Shown: in pieces, positions 1 to 8,159 of the stretch
Position numbering within the stretch: position 1 is the stretch's first letter
Layout of the letters: each line of letters starts with the position of its first letter
From: an uncultured Prevotellaceae bacterium
GTDB taxonomy: Bacteria > Bacteroidota > Bacteroidia > Bacteroidales > Bacteroidaceae
Length of the DNA: 64,000 nt
Reading direction: 5' to 3'
Assembly (NCBI GenBank): GCA_946415365.1
Contig: CAMKSE010000007.1
Span: 123,782 to 187,781 of the forward strand
Made by a program: the position numbers and the translations under genes
Notes under the pieces: model-generated
Databases searched by the model: none
What the model was told of the DNA's origin: nothing
Seen by the model: the letters and a program-made list of their open reading frames with translations, nothing else

Positions 1-1020
1 CTGCTGGAAGATCGGAGCAGAAACGGATATGCTACCATTCTCATCATACTGTAGGAAGAGAAAAGCCAATGCAATTGCAATCACAACAGCCGATATGGCC
101 TTACCCTTACCTGTCTTCGACTGGAAAAGCGAGAACAGAGCATAGACAATGAAGATGACGGCTACGAGGTTCCATACGTTGAAGCACATGGCCTGCAGGC
201 CGTCAGCCGACTGTGCAGTGAACTCATCTGCGAAATACGTCAGCGATAGACCGTTCTGGTGGAAGGCCATCCAGAAGAAGATCACCACAGCAAACACCAA
301 GCAGAGTGCAACAATGCGCTGTTTGGTCTCTTCCTTCGTCAGCTCCTCGGCAGGTGCAGCCGTGTCGGCAGCCTTCGCTTTCTTCGTGCCACCTTCAGTA
401 TGACGGAACGTCGAACGGAAAGCATAGTAGATGGCAATGGAGAGGATCAACGAAGCACAAGCCACGGCGAACGAGAAGTGATAGGCATCGTTAGACGAGT
501 AGCCCAATGCAGTCTCTGCATACTCCTTGATCTTGATGGCTGCCGTCGGAGCAAACAGCGCACCGATGTTAATGGCCATGTAGAAAATGGAGAAGCCGGA
601 GTCGCGCTTGTCCTTATACTGCTCATCATTGTAAAGATCACCGACCATCACCTGCAGGTTGCCTTTGAAGAGGCCCGTTCCGAAGCCGATGAGCAACAAT
701 GCGGCGAGCATCACCACCAGTGCCGTCGTGTCGCCTCCGAGGGGTACTGACAACAGCAGGTAGCCTGCGAACATGATGACGATACCCGTCGTCACCATCT
801 TACCGAAGCCGAACTTGTCGGCCATGATACCACCAATGAGTGGGAAGAAATACACTAACATGAGGAACGCACTGTAAATGGTGCCGGCCAAAGCGGGCGA
901 CAGTCCGTAGTTTGCCCTCAAAAACAAGGCGAAGACGGCCAACATGGTGTAGTAGCCGAAACGCTCGCCAGTGTTGGCAAGTGCCAACGCGAATAGTCCT
1001 TTTGGTTGTCCTTCAAACAT
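1..1020 (-). CDS. POT/PTR-family proton-dependent peptide transporter (3' end cut by window edge)
   Basis: The ORF track does not list this gene because it runs off the window. Reading the minus strand from ATG at 1020 gives an open frame of 340 codons to base 1. The N-terminus carries the PTR2 signature NTGERFGYYTMLAVFALFL, followed by alternating hydrophobic helices and the loop GFGTGLFKGNLQVMVGDLY, also typical of the family. POT transporters import di- and tripeptides across the inner membrane with protons. A hydrophilic stretch near residues 210-225 (TKKAKAADTAAPAEE) fits the central cytoplasmic loop. The start lies 8 nt after the stop of the outer-membrane protein gene, so the two are probably co-transcribed. 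The C-terminal part is outside the window. Confidence 0.9.
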   Translation of the reverse strand, partial: MFEGQPKGLFALALANTGERFGYYTMLAVFALFLRANYGLSPALAGTIYSAFLMLVYFFPLIGGIMADKFGFGKMVTTGIVIMFAGYLLLSVPLGGDTTALVVMLAALLLIGFGTGLFKGNLQVMVGDLYNDEQYKDKRDSGFSIFYMAINIGALFAPTAAIKIKEYAETALGYSSNDAYHFSFAVACASLILSIAIYYAFRSTFRHTEGGTKKAKAADTAAPAEELTKEETKQRIVALCLVFAVVIFFWMAFHQNGLSLTYFADEFTAQSADGLQAMCFNVWNLVAVIFIVYALFSLFQSKTGKGKAISAVVIAIALAFLFLQYDENGSISVSAPIFQQ

Positions 1021-1028
1021 AGTTGTTG

Positions 1029-1844
1029 TTATTTAATTTTTGAATTCTTGGTTCTGATAATATCAAAAAGGTACGTAAGTTTCACCACGATGTTACCGAA
1101 GTTCGAACGACCGAAATAGTCGCGCTTCGTGTTGCCGTAGATGTTACCCAGACCATAGTAGTAGCGACCCTCGACAATGAAGTGGCCCACGTGGCGGTTG
1201 CTGAACTCCAGTCCGGCACCTGCGGCGATACCGTAGTCCATTGAGTTCTCTATAGCCATACTATCCTGAGCCACGACGGTTGACGACCTCTTGCCGTAAT
1301 ACGACACAATATCCCTGGCATCGAAATTCGTTTCAACCTGATCATTCAGATAGAAACCCACTTGAGGTCCCAACTGAATAAAGAACTGCAGACCGTTTCT
1401 CTCCCTACCCCATCCGAGGCGCGCCAACAACGGTACCTGCAGATAGTTGATCTTCCTGGAGTAGTTGAGTGTCTGCGACGGGTCGGTATGCAGGGGTACG
1501 GGATGGTCCTCCTTGTCGAGAATGTCTTCCTTCCAACCCAACTGCGTATAGTTCATCTCTGCCACCAACGCACAGATGCTGTTGAAGTACTTCTCACAGG
1601 TATAACGGGCCGACAGTCCGAACGTGGGACCGTTGAGCCACGTCTGCGGCACTGTGGGAACAAACGCCACGTTACTCATCGACACACCGCCGTTCACACC
1701 CACAGCCAGGTCTGTGCGGTAATCTCCAACCTGAGCATAAGACTGTGTTGTGAGACATAATAGATGAGTCAAAAAGATAACAACGCAAGCCCTAAAACGG
1801 TAACTTGCTTTCCCACATAATACCACAGCTTTCGCAGACTTCAC
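1029..1844 (-). CDS. Outer-membrane beta-barrel protein (PorT-like / OMP_b-brl_2 type)
   Basis: The 271-residue protein has an N-terminal hydrophobic segment ending in SYAQ, a likely signal peptidase I site. It then shows alternating beta-strand patterns typical of small Bacteroidota barrels (AVGVNGGVSMSNVAF, LVAEMNYTQLGWK, VPLLARLGWG, FFIQLGPQVGFYL, AAGAGLEFSNR, VEGRYYYGLGNI) and ends near VKLTYLFDI. The fold matches the porin/PorT-like family; a role in type IX secretion cannot be shown from sequence alone. It lies 13 nt downstream of the LysM protein gene and 8 nt upstream of the peptide transporter. The start could be one of several in-frame codons before the hydrophobic segment; the ATG at 1844 is the track's choice. 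Confidence 0.75.
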   Translation of the reverse strand: MKSAKAVVLCGKASYRFRACVVIFLTHLLCLTTQSYAQVGDYRTDLAVGVNGGVSMSNVAFVPTVPQTWLNGPTFGLSARYTCEKYFNSICALVAEMNYTQLGWKEDILDKEDHPVPLHTDPSQTLNYSRKINYLQVPLLARLGWGRERNGLQFFIQLGPQVGFYLNDQVETNFDARDIVSYYGKRSSTVVAQDSMAIENSMDYGIAAGAGLEFSNRHVGHFIVEGRYYYGLGNIYGNTKRDYFGRSNFGNIVVKLTYLFDIIRTKNSKIK

Positions 1845-1857
1845 GGATTAACTGACT

Positions 1858-3237
1858 TTAGTATTTGTAGATTTCTTTTGTGTGCTGCGGGGTATAGTGA
1901 ACGAGTAGCAGCGTCCGGTTGCGCAGGCCACCGTTACCATAGCGCTCAAACTTCAGAGGTGTCTGAATGGGTGGATAACCGAACATCCCCTCTGCCCCGT
2001 TAAAGGACTTACCATACTTATTAAGTCCCTTCAGGAAGAAATAGGCATGGTCGAAGCCCGTTATGGCAAACCGCGGCAGCAGGTTTTGCATGTCACAACG
2101 GAAGTACTGACGGTACTTACGCTCAAAAGACTGTGTATCAACAGTCAGTGGATTGTAGTAGAACACGGTGGGGATATAGGTGTTGTAAGCGTAGAAGCTC
2201 TCCAAATACCTGTTGGTATAGAGCAGCCAGTCAGAATAGCCGAACAGGGTGATGTCGAGGTCAGGCTCGTTGGCTTTCAGGCCGTTGAGTTTCGAGATGG
2301 CAACACCCAACTCCTGAGAACGGCCGGTGTTGAGTACCACCACGTTGGGCTTCGTGCGGCTGAACGCCTTGGAGAAGTTCGCCTCACCCGACTTTAGGTT
2401 TGTCACCACACACTCCTGACCACGCTGTTCCAGCTGCCGACGGAGACTGAAAGTAAAAACGCCCTTTTTGCTGGTGGAGTCGTTGCAGTCGATGACAATG
2501 GTATGATAGTTCTTGAATTGTTCCAGATACCGGCTGACCGATGCCTCGCTGACATCGTTCTGCGACTGCCATATCTGGAAAATATTGCGGTTGGTGGTCA
2601 ACTGCGGTGCACTGATGGAGAACGGTATCACCAAACGGATGTCGTGACGGTTCACGAAATCAGACAAGGCTGCCACATGCTTCGAGTAAAGGGGACCGAT
2701 GATGAGGTCGCACTTGGCGGCAGCAGGATCGGATAACACCTCATTGATATCTATGTTCTCAGCGGCATTCCAGGTATGCACGTCGATCGACATGCCCTGT
2801 TTCTTCAGACTGTCGCAGGCCATAAGCACGCCACGATAGTATTCCGTCATGCGCCGACCATCGCCGTTGATATCGTGCAACGGCAGCATCACACCTAGCC
2901 GGACAGCCCTTTTACGGACGTCGTCGACAGCCCTTGCCTTTTCCGCATCCCGACGGGCCTTGGCCGCTTTCTCTGCCTCAGCAGCCTCAAGTTCGGCCTT
3001 GGAATAGGGGATCCTCAGCACAGCATCCTTCCTCAACTCGTAGTCAGGCGCGTTCATTTCTGGATTGGCCTTGATCAGCTCCTCGATGGTAATACCGTAC
3101 ATCCGGGAGATGCCGAAGATGGTTTCCTTTTTCTTAACCTGGTGCTGACAACGAATCTTCGACTGTTGGGCAGACACAATCCCTGGGGAAAGGGTCAGCA
3201 ACGACAGCAATAAAATATATCTTAAAAGTCGTTTCAT
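1858..3237 (-). CDS. LysM-domain exported protein with type-1 periplasmic binding-protein fold
   Basis: The ORF opens at 3297, but the ATG at 3237 gives MKRLLRYILLLSLL..VSAQ, a clean signal peptide, so I place the start there (459 aa). Residues about 28-75 form a LysM domain (HQVKKKETIFGISRMYGIT...IEELIKANPEM), known to bind peptidoglycan. An Ala/Lys/Glu-rich helix links it to a region from RLGVMLPLHDINGDG to the C-terminus that resembles the receptor ligand-binding fold of amino-acid ABC binding proteins (IIGPLYSKHVAALSDF, VIPFSISAP). No ABC permease is nearby, so the fold is more likely a cell-wall-associated sensor or scaffold than a transporter part (inference). It heads a probable three-gene run with the barrel and the peptide transporter. 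Confidence 0.8.
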   Translation of the reverse strand: MKRLLRYILLLSLLTLSPGIVSAQQSKIRCQHQVKKKETIFGISRMYGITIEELIKANPEMNAPDYELRKDAVLRIPYSKAELEAAEAEKAAKARRDAEKARAVDDVRKRAVRLGVMLPLHDINGDGRRMTEYYRGVLMACDSLKKQGMSIDVHTWNAAENIDINEVLSDPAAAKCDLIIGPLYSKHVAALSDFVNRHDIRLVIPFSISAPQLTTNRNIFQIWQSQNDVSEASVSRYLEQFKNYHTIVIDCNDSTSKKGVFTFSLRRQLEQRGQECVVTNLKSGEANFSKAFSRTKPNVVVLNTGRSQELGVAISKLNGLKANEPDLDITLFGYSDWLLYTNRYLESFYAYNTYIPTVFYYNPLTVDTQSFERKYRQYFRCDMQNLLPRFAITGFDHAYFFLKGLNKYGKSFNGAEGMFGYPPIQTPLKFERYGNGGLRNRTLLLVHYTPQHTKEIYKY

Positions 3238-3264
3238 AAACTCTAAAATTATCAATTTCGCCCA

Positions 3265-3272
3265 CAAAAGTA
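3265..3272 (-). promoter_or_regulatory. Putative -7 element of the LysM gene
   Basis: The minus strand reads TACTTTTG, matching the Bacteroidota -7 consensus TAnnTTTG, 28 nt upstream of the ATG at 3237. No exact TTTG lies at the expected 19-21 nt further upstream, only an imperfect CTTG. Confidence 0.45.
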
Positions 3273-3302
3273 CAAAATAATTGTGAATTATGTACAAGCA
3301 GC

Positions 3303-3345
3303 AGCAAATTTTTCACTATTCCCTATTCACTATTCACTTATTTTT
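3303..3345 (+). repeat. 43-bp dispersed repeat, copy A, containing TATTCAC heptamers
   Basis: This segment contains about three copies of a 7-bp unit (TATTCAC and variants) after the lead-in AGCAAATTTTTCA. It matches 42953-42995 at 40 of 43 positions by eye. Both copies end 1-2 bases before a TAnnTTTG -7 element, so the repeat occupies the upstream half of two promoters. Confidence 0.8.
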
Positions 3346-3347
3346 AC

Positions 3348-3355
3348 TAACTTTG
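3348..3355 (+). promoter_or_regulatory. -7 promoter element of the T9SS cargo gene
   Basis: TAACTTTG matches TAnnTTTG and is followed by CA, as at many promoters in this window. It lies 20 nt before the ATG at 3376. The expected -33 position falls inside the heptamer array and has no clear TTTG. Confidence 0.65.
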
Positions 3356-3375
3356 CACATTCAAGACAGTAAAAA

Positions 3376-4074
3376 ATGAGTATCAAACAATTCATACCCG
3401 CACTCCTGACAGTGCTCATACCCATCACGGCCACAGCACAGGACGTTTACCCGAAAGTGTCGCCAACAGCTACCTATACCGACGAAGAAGGTGAACCCGC
3501 AGAAAGTACCGAAGAAAATCCACAGATCAACGGACAAGCACCGCTGTCCGTGAATTTCTACGCCAATCCCTCGAATATGGAGGGCTACAACCCCGTCTAC
3601 GAATGGCATTTCCGTACGGAGGGCGAAGAGAAGGACTTCATGGTGCGCTACGAAGAAAACACCGACTACACCTTCACCACCGCAGGCACGACGCGTGTCA
3701 CCCTGAAAGTCAACCTCGGACAGGAAATGGAACTGGACTCCATCGTGTTCAGCGTGACTGTCAGCGAGAGCAAGCTGCTTTTCCCTAATGCCTTCTCGCC
3801 CAACGGCGACAGTTATAACGAAATCTACAAGGCCAAAGAGTACCAGAGCATAGTGGAGTTCCACGCCTATATTTTCAACCGATGGGGACAGAAACTCTAC
3901 GAGTGGACAGACCCGGCAGGAGGTTGGGACGGCACTTACAACGGCAAGGACGTGAAGGAGGGTGTCTATTTCGTTCTCGTGAAGGCAAAGGGTGCCGACG
4001 GCACGGAGTACAATATCCGTAAGGACGTGAACCTGCTACGTGGCTATATCGAAGGTAGCTCCAACAACGAATAA
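3376..4074 (+). CDS. Small type IX secretion cargo protein: PKD-like domain plus type-B (gliding-motility) C-terminal domain
   Basis: The 232-residue protein begins with a signal peptide (MSIKQFIPALLTVLIPITATAQ). Residues about 55-130 look like a PKD/Ig fold (PVYEWHF..., YTFTTAGTTRVTLKV). Residues about 135-220 are the CHU_C/type-B T9SS sorting domain: FPNAFSPNGDSYNEIY, FNRWGQKLYEW, GGWDGTYNGKDVKEGVYFVLVKA. Proteins with this domain are exported by the type IX system. The cargo part is unusually small: almost nothing besides one PKD-like domain precedes the sorting domain. About ten residues (GYIEGSSNNE) follow the last conserved strand, where the domain usually ends the protein. It is 7 nt upstream of uvrA and may be co-transcribed with it. 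Confidence 0.85.
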   Translation: MSIKQFIPALLTVLIPITATAQDVYPKVSPTATYTDEEGEPAESTEENPQINGQAPLSVNFYANPSNMEGYNPVYEWHFRTEGEEKDFMVRYEENTDYTFTTAGTTRVTLKVNLGQEMELDSIVFSVTVSESKLLFPNAFSPNGDSYNEIYKAKEYQSIVEFHAYIFNRWGQKLYEWTDPAGGWDGTYNGKDVKEGVYFVLVKAKGADGTEYNIRKDVNLLRGYIEGSSNNE

Positions 4075-4081
4075 ACCCGCT

Positions 4082-6937
4082 ATGAAAGAAGAGACAAGCA
4101 TCAAAGTCTTCGGTGCACGCGTACATAACCTGAAAAACATCGACGTCACCATACCCCACCACTCCCTGACCGTCATTACCGGGCTCAGTGGTTCGGGCAA
4201 GTCAAGCCTGGCCTTCGACACAATCTTCGCCGAAGGGCAGCGCCGCTATATAGAAACTTTTTCGGCATACGCACGTAATTTCCTCGGAGGCATGGAACGG
4301 CCGGACGTGGACAAGATCACCGGTCTGTCGCCCGTCATCAGCATAGAACAGAAGACCACTAACAAGAACCCCAGGTCCACCGTGGGCACTACCACAGAGA
4401 TCTACGACTATCTGAGACTGCTCTTCGCACGTGCCGGCAGGGCATACAGCTATGCCACCGGTGAGGAGATGGTGAGATACACGGAGGAGAAAGTGCTCGA
4501 CATGATCACACACAACTATGCCGGTCACCGAATCTATATCCTTGCCCCATTGGTGCGCAGTCGTAAGGGTCATTATCGTGAACTCTTCGAGTCGATGCGA
4601 CGCAAAGGCTATCTGAACATCCGTGTGGACGGGGAGATGATGGAACTGACACGGGGCATGAAGGTGGACCGATATAAGAACCACGACATCGAGGTGGTAG
4701 TAGATAAGGGCATCGCAGAAGACTCAGAACGTCTTAGGAAAAGCGTCAGCATCGCCATGAAAGAGAGTGAAGGACTGATTATGATCTTAGACAAAGACAC
4801 GGGCAGCATCAAGCATTATTCCAAACGACTGATGTGCCCAACAACTGGCATAAGTTACTCTGACCCAGCGCCTAACAACTTCTCATTCAACTCTCCTCAA
4901 GGGGCTTGTCCTCATTGTAAAGGTCTCGGAGTTATCAACCAGATAGACCTTGAGAAAGTCATCCCAGACCGTAGTCAGAATATCTATAACGGCGGTATTG
5001 TACCCCTCGGGAAATACAAGAACCAAATGATATTCTGGCAGGTGGAAGCCATCCTCAAGAAGTACGACTGTGACCTGAAGACACCAATCTCCGAACTTCC
5101 TGACGATGCGATGAGAGAGGTCTTATACGGCTCGCTCGAGAACGTGCGCATAGACAAGGAGATCGTACATACCACCAGCGACTACTTCGTCACCTTCGAC
5201 GGTATCATCAAGTACCTACGCAACGTGATGGACAACGACGACTCCGCCTCCGGACAACGATGGGCGGACCAGTTCCTCGCCGAGTGCGAGTGTCAGGAGT
5301 GTCACGGACAACGTCTGAACCGTGAGGCTCTTTCCTATCGCATCTGGGACAAGAACATCGCTGAACTCGCCACTATGGACATCAGCGAGTTGCGGGAGTG
5401 GCTCGACCATGTGGAGGACCACCTCGACAGCCAACAAAGGATAATCGCCACCGAGATTCTCAAGGAGATACGTACACGTCTCGACTTTCTGCTCGAGGTC
5501 GGCCTTGACTACCTCTCCCTCAACCGCCAGTCGGCATCACTCTCCGGTGGAGAGAGTCAGCGTATACGGCTCGCAACACAAATAGGATCGCAGCTCGTGA
5601 ACGTGCTGTACATCCTCGACGAGCCCTCCATCGGCCTACATCAGCGAGACAATCAGCGTCTCATCAACTCCCTGAAGCAACTGCGCGACCTCGGTAACAC
5701 CGTCATTGTGGTGGAGCATGACGAGGACATGATGCGCCATGCCGACTGGATCATCGACATCGGACCAAAAGCCGGACGTAAGGGAGGAGAGGTTGTCTTC
5801 CAAGGTACCCCTGAAGAATTGCTTAAGTCTGATACCCTCACAGCACAGTACCTGAGTGGCAAGCTGACAGTTGATGACGCTGATGGTTCAAAAAGGCAAG
5901 CCATCCAATCACCTGTCAACGTCATCAAGCTATCCGGCTGTTCCGGTAATAACCTCAAGCATATCGACGTGGCGTTTCCCCTCGGCAGGCTCATCCTCGT
6001 CACAGGCGTCAGCGGCTCTGGCAAGTCCACACTCATCAACGAGACGCTGCAGCCCATTCTCTCGCAGCACTTCTACCGCTCACTCAAGCGCCCGATGCCA
6101 TACGACAGCATAGAGGGACTTGAGCATATCGACAAGGTGGTCTGCGTCGATCAGAGCCCCATCGGTCGTACGCCCCGCTCCAACCCCGCCACATATACCG
6201 GCGTGTTCGCCGACATACGATCCCTTTTCGTCAACCTCCCTGAGGCCAAGATCCGGGGCTATAAGCCTGGCCGGTTCTCATTCAATGTCAAGGGCGGACG
6301 CTGCGAAACCTGTGGCGGTAACGGCTATAAGACCATAGAGATGAACTTCCTGCCCGACATACAGGTGCCCTGTGAGGTGTGTCACGGCAAACGTTACAAT
6401 CGTGAGACACTCGAGGTGAGATATAAGGGAAAGTCGATTGCCGACGTGCTCGACATGACCATCAACCAGGCCGTGGAATTCTTTGAGAACGTGCCCGACA
6501 TCCTCCGTAAGATCAAGACCATACAGGATGTGGGACTCGGCTACATCAAGGTGGGGCAGCCCTCCACCACCCTCTCAGGCGGTGAGAGCCAGCGAATCAA
6601 ACTGGCCGCAGAGCTCTCGAAGAAAGATACAGGAAAGACCATGTACATCCTCGATGAACCTACCACTGGCCTGCACTTCGAGGATATCCGCATTCTGATG
6701 CAGGTGTTGCGGAAGCTCGTGGACAGAGGAAATACGGTGATTATCATCGAGCACAACCTCGACGTGATCCGTCAGGCTGACTGGATCATAGACATGGGGC
6801 CGGAGGGCGGTCGTAACGGCGGCCAAATCCTCTCAGAAGGTACCCCCGAAGAGGTGGCAAAAAGCAAGAAAGGCTATACCCCGCAGTTTATAGCAGCGGT
6901 TCTGGAAGGTCACATCCGCGACAAAAACGGTGAATGA
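4082..6937 (+). CDS. uvrA: Excinuclease ABC subunit A
   Basis: UvrA is the damage-recognition ATPase of nucleotide excision repair and works as a dimer with UvrB. The ORF opens at 4040, but that start overlaps the preceding gene and adds a non-conserved tail. The ATG at 4082 gives MKEETSIKVFGARVHNLKNI, the usual UvrA N-terminus, and 951 residues, normal for the family. Visible hallmarks: Walker A GLSGSGKSSLAFD (about residue 37), zinc-binding CPHCKG, first ABC signature LSGGESQRIRLATQ, second Walker A GVSGSGKSTLINE, second zinc module CETCGGNGYKTIEMNFLPDIQVPCEVC, second signature LSGGESQRIKLAAEL, and ILDEPTTGLHFEDI. Its 3' end overlaps the convergent guaD gene by 50 bp. Confidence 0.97.
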   Translation: MKEETSIKVFGARVHNLKNIDVTIPHHSLTVITGLSGSGKSSLAFDTIFAEGQRRYIETFSAYARNFLGGMERPDVDKITGLSPVISIEQKTTNKNPRSTVGTTTEIYDYLRLLFARAGRAYSYATGEEMVRYTEEKVLDMITHNYAGHRIYILAPLVRSRKGHYRELFESMRRKGYLNIRVDGEMMELTRGMKVDRYKNHDIEVVVDKGIAEDSERLRKSVSIAMKESEGLIMILDKDTGSIKHYSKRLMCPTTGISYSDPAPNNFSFNSPQGACPHCKGLGVINQIDLEKVIPDRSQNIYNGGIVPLGKYKNQMIFWQVEAILKKYDCDLKTPISELPDDAMREVLYGSLENVRIDKEIVHTTSDYFVTFDGIIKYLRNVMDNDDSASGQRWADQFLAECECQECHGQRLNREALSYRIWDKNIAELATMDISELREWLDHVEDHLDSQQRIIATEILKEIRTRLDFLLEVGLDYLSLNRQSASLSGGESQRIRLATQIGSQLVNVLYILDEPSIGLHQRDNQRLINSLKQLRDLGNTVIVVEHDEDMMRHADWIIDIGPKAGRKGGEVVFQGTPEELLKSDTLTAQYLSGKLTVDDADGSKRQAIQSPVNVIKLSGCSGNNLKHIDVAFPLGRLILVTGVSGSGKSTLINETLQPILSQHFYRSLKRPMPYDSIEGLEHIDKVVCVDQSPIGRTPRSNPATYTGVFADIRSLFVNLPEAKIRGYKPGRFSFNVKGGRCETCGGNGYKTIEMNFLPDIQVPCEVCHGKRYNRETLEVRYKGKSIADVLDMTINQAVEFFENVPDILRKIKTIQDVGLGYIKVGQPSTTLSGGESQRIKLAAELSKKDTGKTMYILDEPTTGLHFEDIRILMQVLRKLVDRGNTVIIIEHNLDVIRQADWIIDMGPEGGRNGGQILSEGTPEEVAKSKKGYTPQFIAAVLEGHIRDKNGE

Positions 6938-8159
6938 TCTGGCGGTCGTCACCCAGATAGACATAGCGCTCCAAACGCTGGAGCAGCGAGTAGTTGTCGT
7001 GGTTCAGATCGCTATCATCGATAACCAGTGCATCAAATTCATAGCCGTGTTCAAAGCTACCCACACGGCCAAAGAACCTGCCGGCTGACTTCGTGGCTAG
7101 CCAGAAGGCCTCGGAGAGCGTGAGGAACGGCTTGGAGTGGTCACGCTGATAGACCGCCTTACTCACCTGAATGGCAAACACCATCATACGGAAGATATTC
7201 AGATCGTGGCCGCCGCTGATGTCGCTGCCAAGACCTACGGGAACGTCCTCTTCGATGAACGTACGGATTGGTGCCAGGCCAGAGGCGATGTTCAGGTTCG
7301 ACGTGGGGCAATGAGCAACCATCACCCCTCGGCGCTTCATCAGTTCCAATTCCTCCCCGGCAGTCCATACGCAGTGGGCCATCACAGTAGGCGTCTGTCC
7401 GAACAGTCCGTAGCGATCATAGGCGTCGCCATAGCTGGTGCTTTCTTTCTCGAGCGACTGCACCCAAGCTATCTCGGAAGTATTCTCAGAGAGATGTGAC
7501 TGCACGGGCAGACCGTATTGGGCAGCCAACTCGCCACAGGCCTTCAGCATGTCTGGCGTACACGACGGTACGAAGCGCGGGGTGATGATAGGACGCACCA
7601 GCCCATCAGGACTGTTGAATTCTGAAATAAGCGCCTCTGTGCCGCTTACCATCTCATCCACAGACTCAATAAGGCCATCAGGACAATTGCGGTTCATGGC
7701 TACCTTTCCCACCAAGGCACCCATGCCGGCCTCCTGGAAGAGGTGCATGAGCAGACGGGTGCTCTCAGTATGAACGGTAGCGAAGACACAGGCCCGCATG
7801 GTACCGAAGCGCCATAGGTCGCGAACAAAGCGGCTGTACATCCGACGGGCATAGGCTTCGTCGGTATATTTCATCTCCTCCGGAAAGGTGTAGTTCTCGA
7901 GCCACGGCAGCAGTTCCAGGTCCATGGCAATCCCTTGGTTGCGGTACTGCGAAGCATGCACGTGCATATCGTTCATGGCGGGAATAAGCAGACAGTCACC
8001 GAAATCGGTAACCTCTGCCCCCTCACAACCAAGCGAGGACAGGTTGGCGGCAACACCTGCCACCACCCCGTCCTCGACGGCTATATAGCCATTCTCCAAT
8101 ACTTCGAACCGGCTGCGTTCAGGGGTAAAAAGAATATGAGCCTTGTAAACCTTCCTCAC
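6888..8159 (-). CDS. guaD: Guanine deaminase-like amidohydrolase
   Basis: The protein is a metal-dependent amidohydrolase. It shows the metal motif DMHVHASQY, a conserved SHLSEN, the metal histidine in MAHCVWT, the VAHCPTSNLNIASGLAPI segment and the metal aspartate in GLGSDISGG. This combination with FPEEMKY and NRNCPDGL fits guanine deaminase (guanine to xanthine and ammonia). The track starts at ATG 8192, but GTG at 8159 overlaps the nuoN stop as GTGA and begins VRKVYKAHILFTPE, where homology should start, so I prefer it (423 aa). It is the last gene of the nuo run and is probably translationally coupled to nuoN. Its 3' end overlaps uvrA by 50 bp in the opposite orientation. Confidence 0.85.
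   Translation of the reverse strand: MRKVYKAHILFTPERSRFEVLENGYIAVEDGVVAGVAANLSSLGCEGAEVTDFGDCLLIPAMNDMHVHASQYRNQGIAMDLELLPWLENYTFPEEMKYTDEAYARRMYSRFVRDLWRFGTMRACVFATVHTESTRLLMHLFQEAGMGALVGKVAMNRNCPDGLIESVDEMVSGTEALISEFNSPDGLVRPIITPRFVPSCTPDMLKACGELAAQYGLPVQSHLSENTSEIAWVQSLEKESTSYGDAYDRYGLFGQTPTVMAHCVWTAGEELELMKRRGVMVAHCPTSNLNIASGLAPIRTFIEEDVPVGLGSDISGGHDLNIFRMMVFAIQVSKAVYQRDHSKPFLTLSEAFWLATKSAGRFFGRVGSFEHGYEFDALVIDDSDLNHDNYSLLQRLERYVYLGDDRQIIHRFCRGCDLPEPLL

Noticed and set aside
3303-3345. Heptamer repeats as sequencing or assembly artefact
   Set aside because: A near-identical 43-bp copy with its own point differences occurs 39 kb away, and several unrelated arrays with other unit sequences occur at gene junctions, which artefact does not explain.
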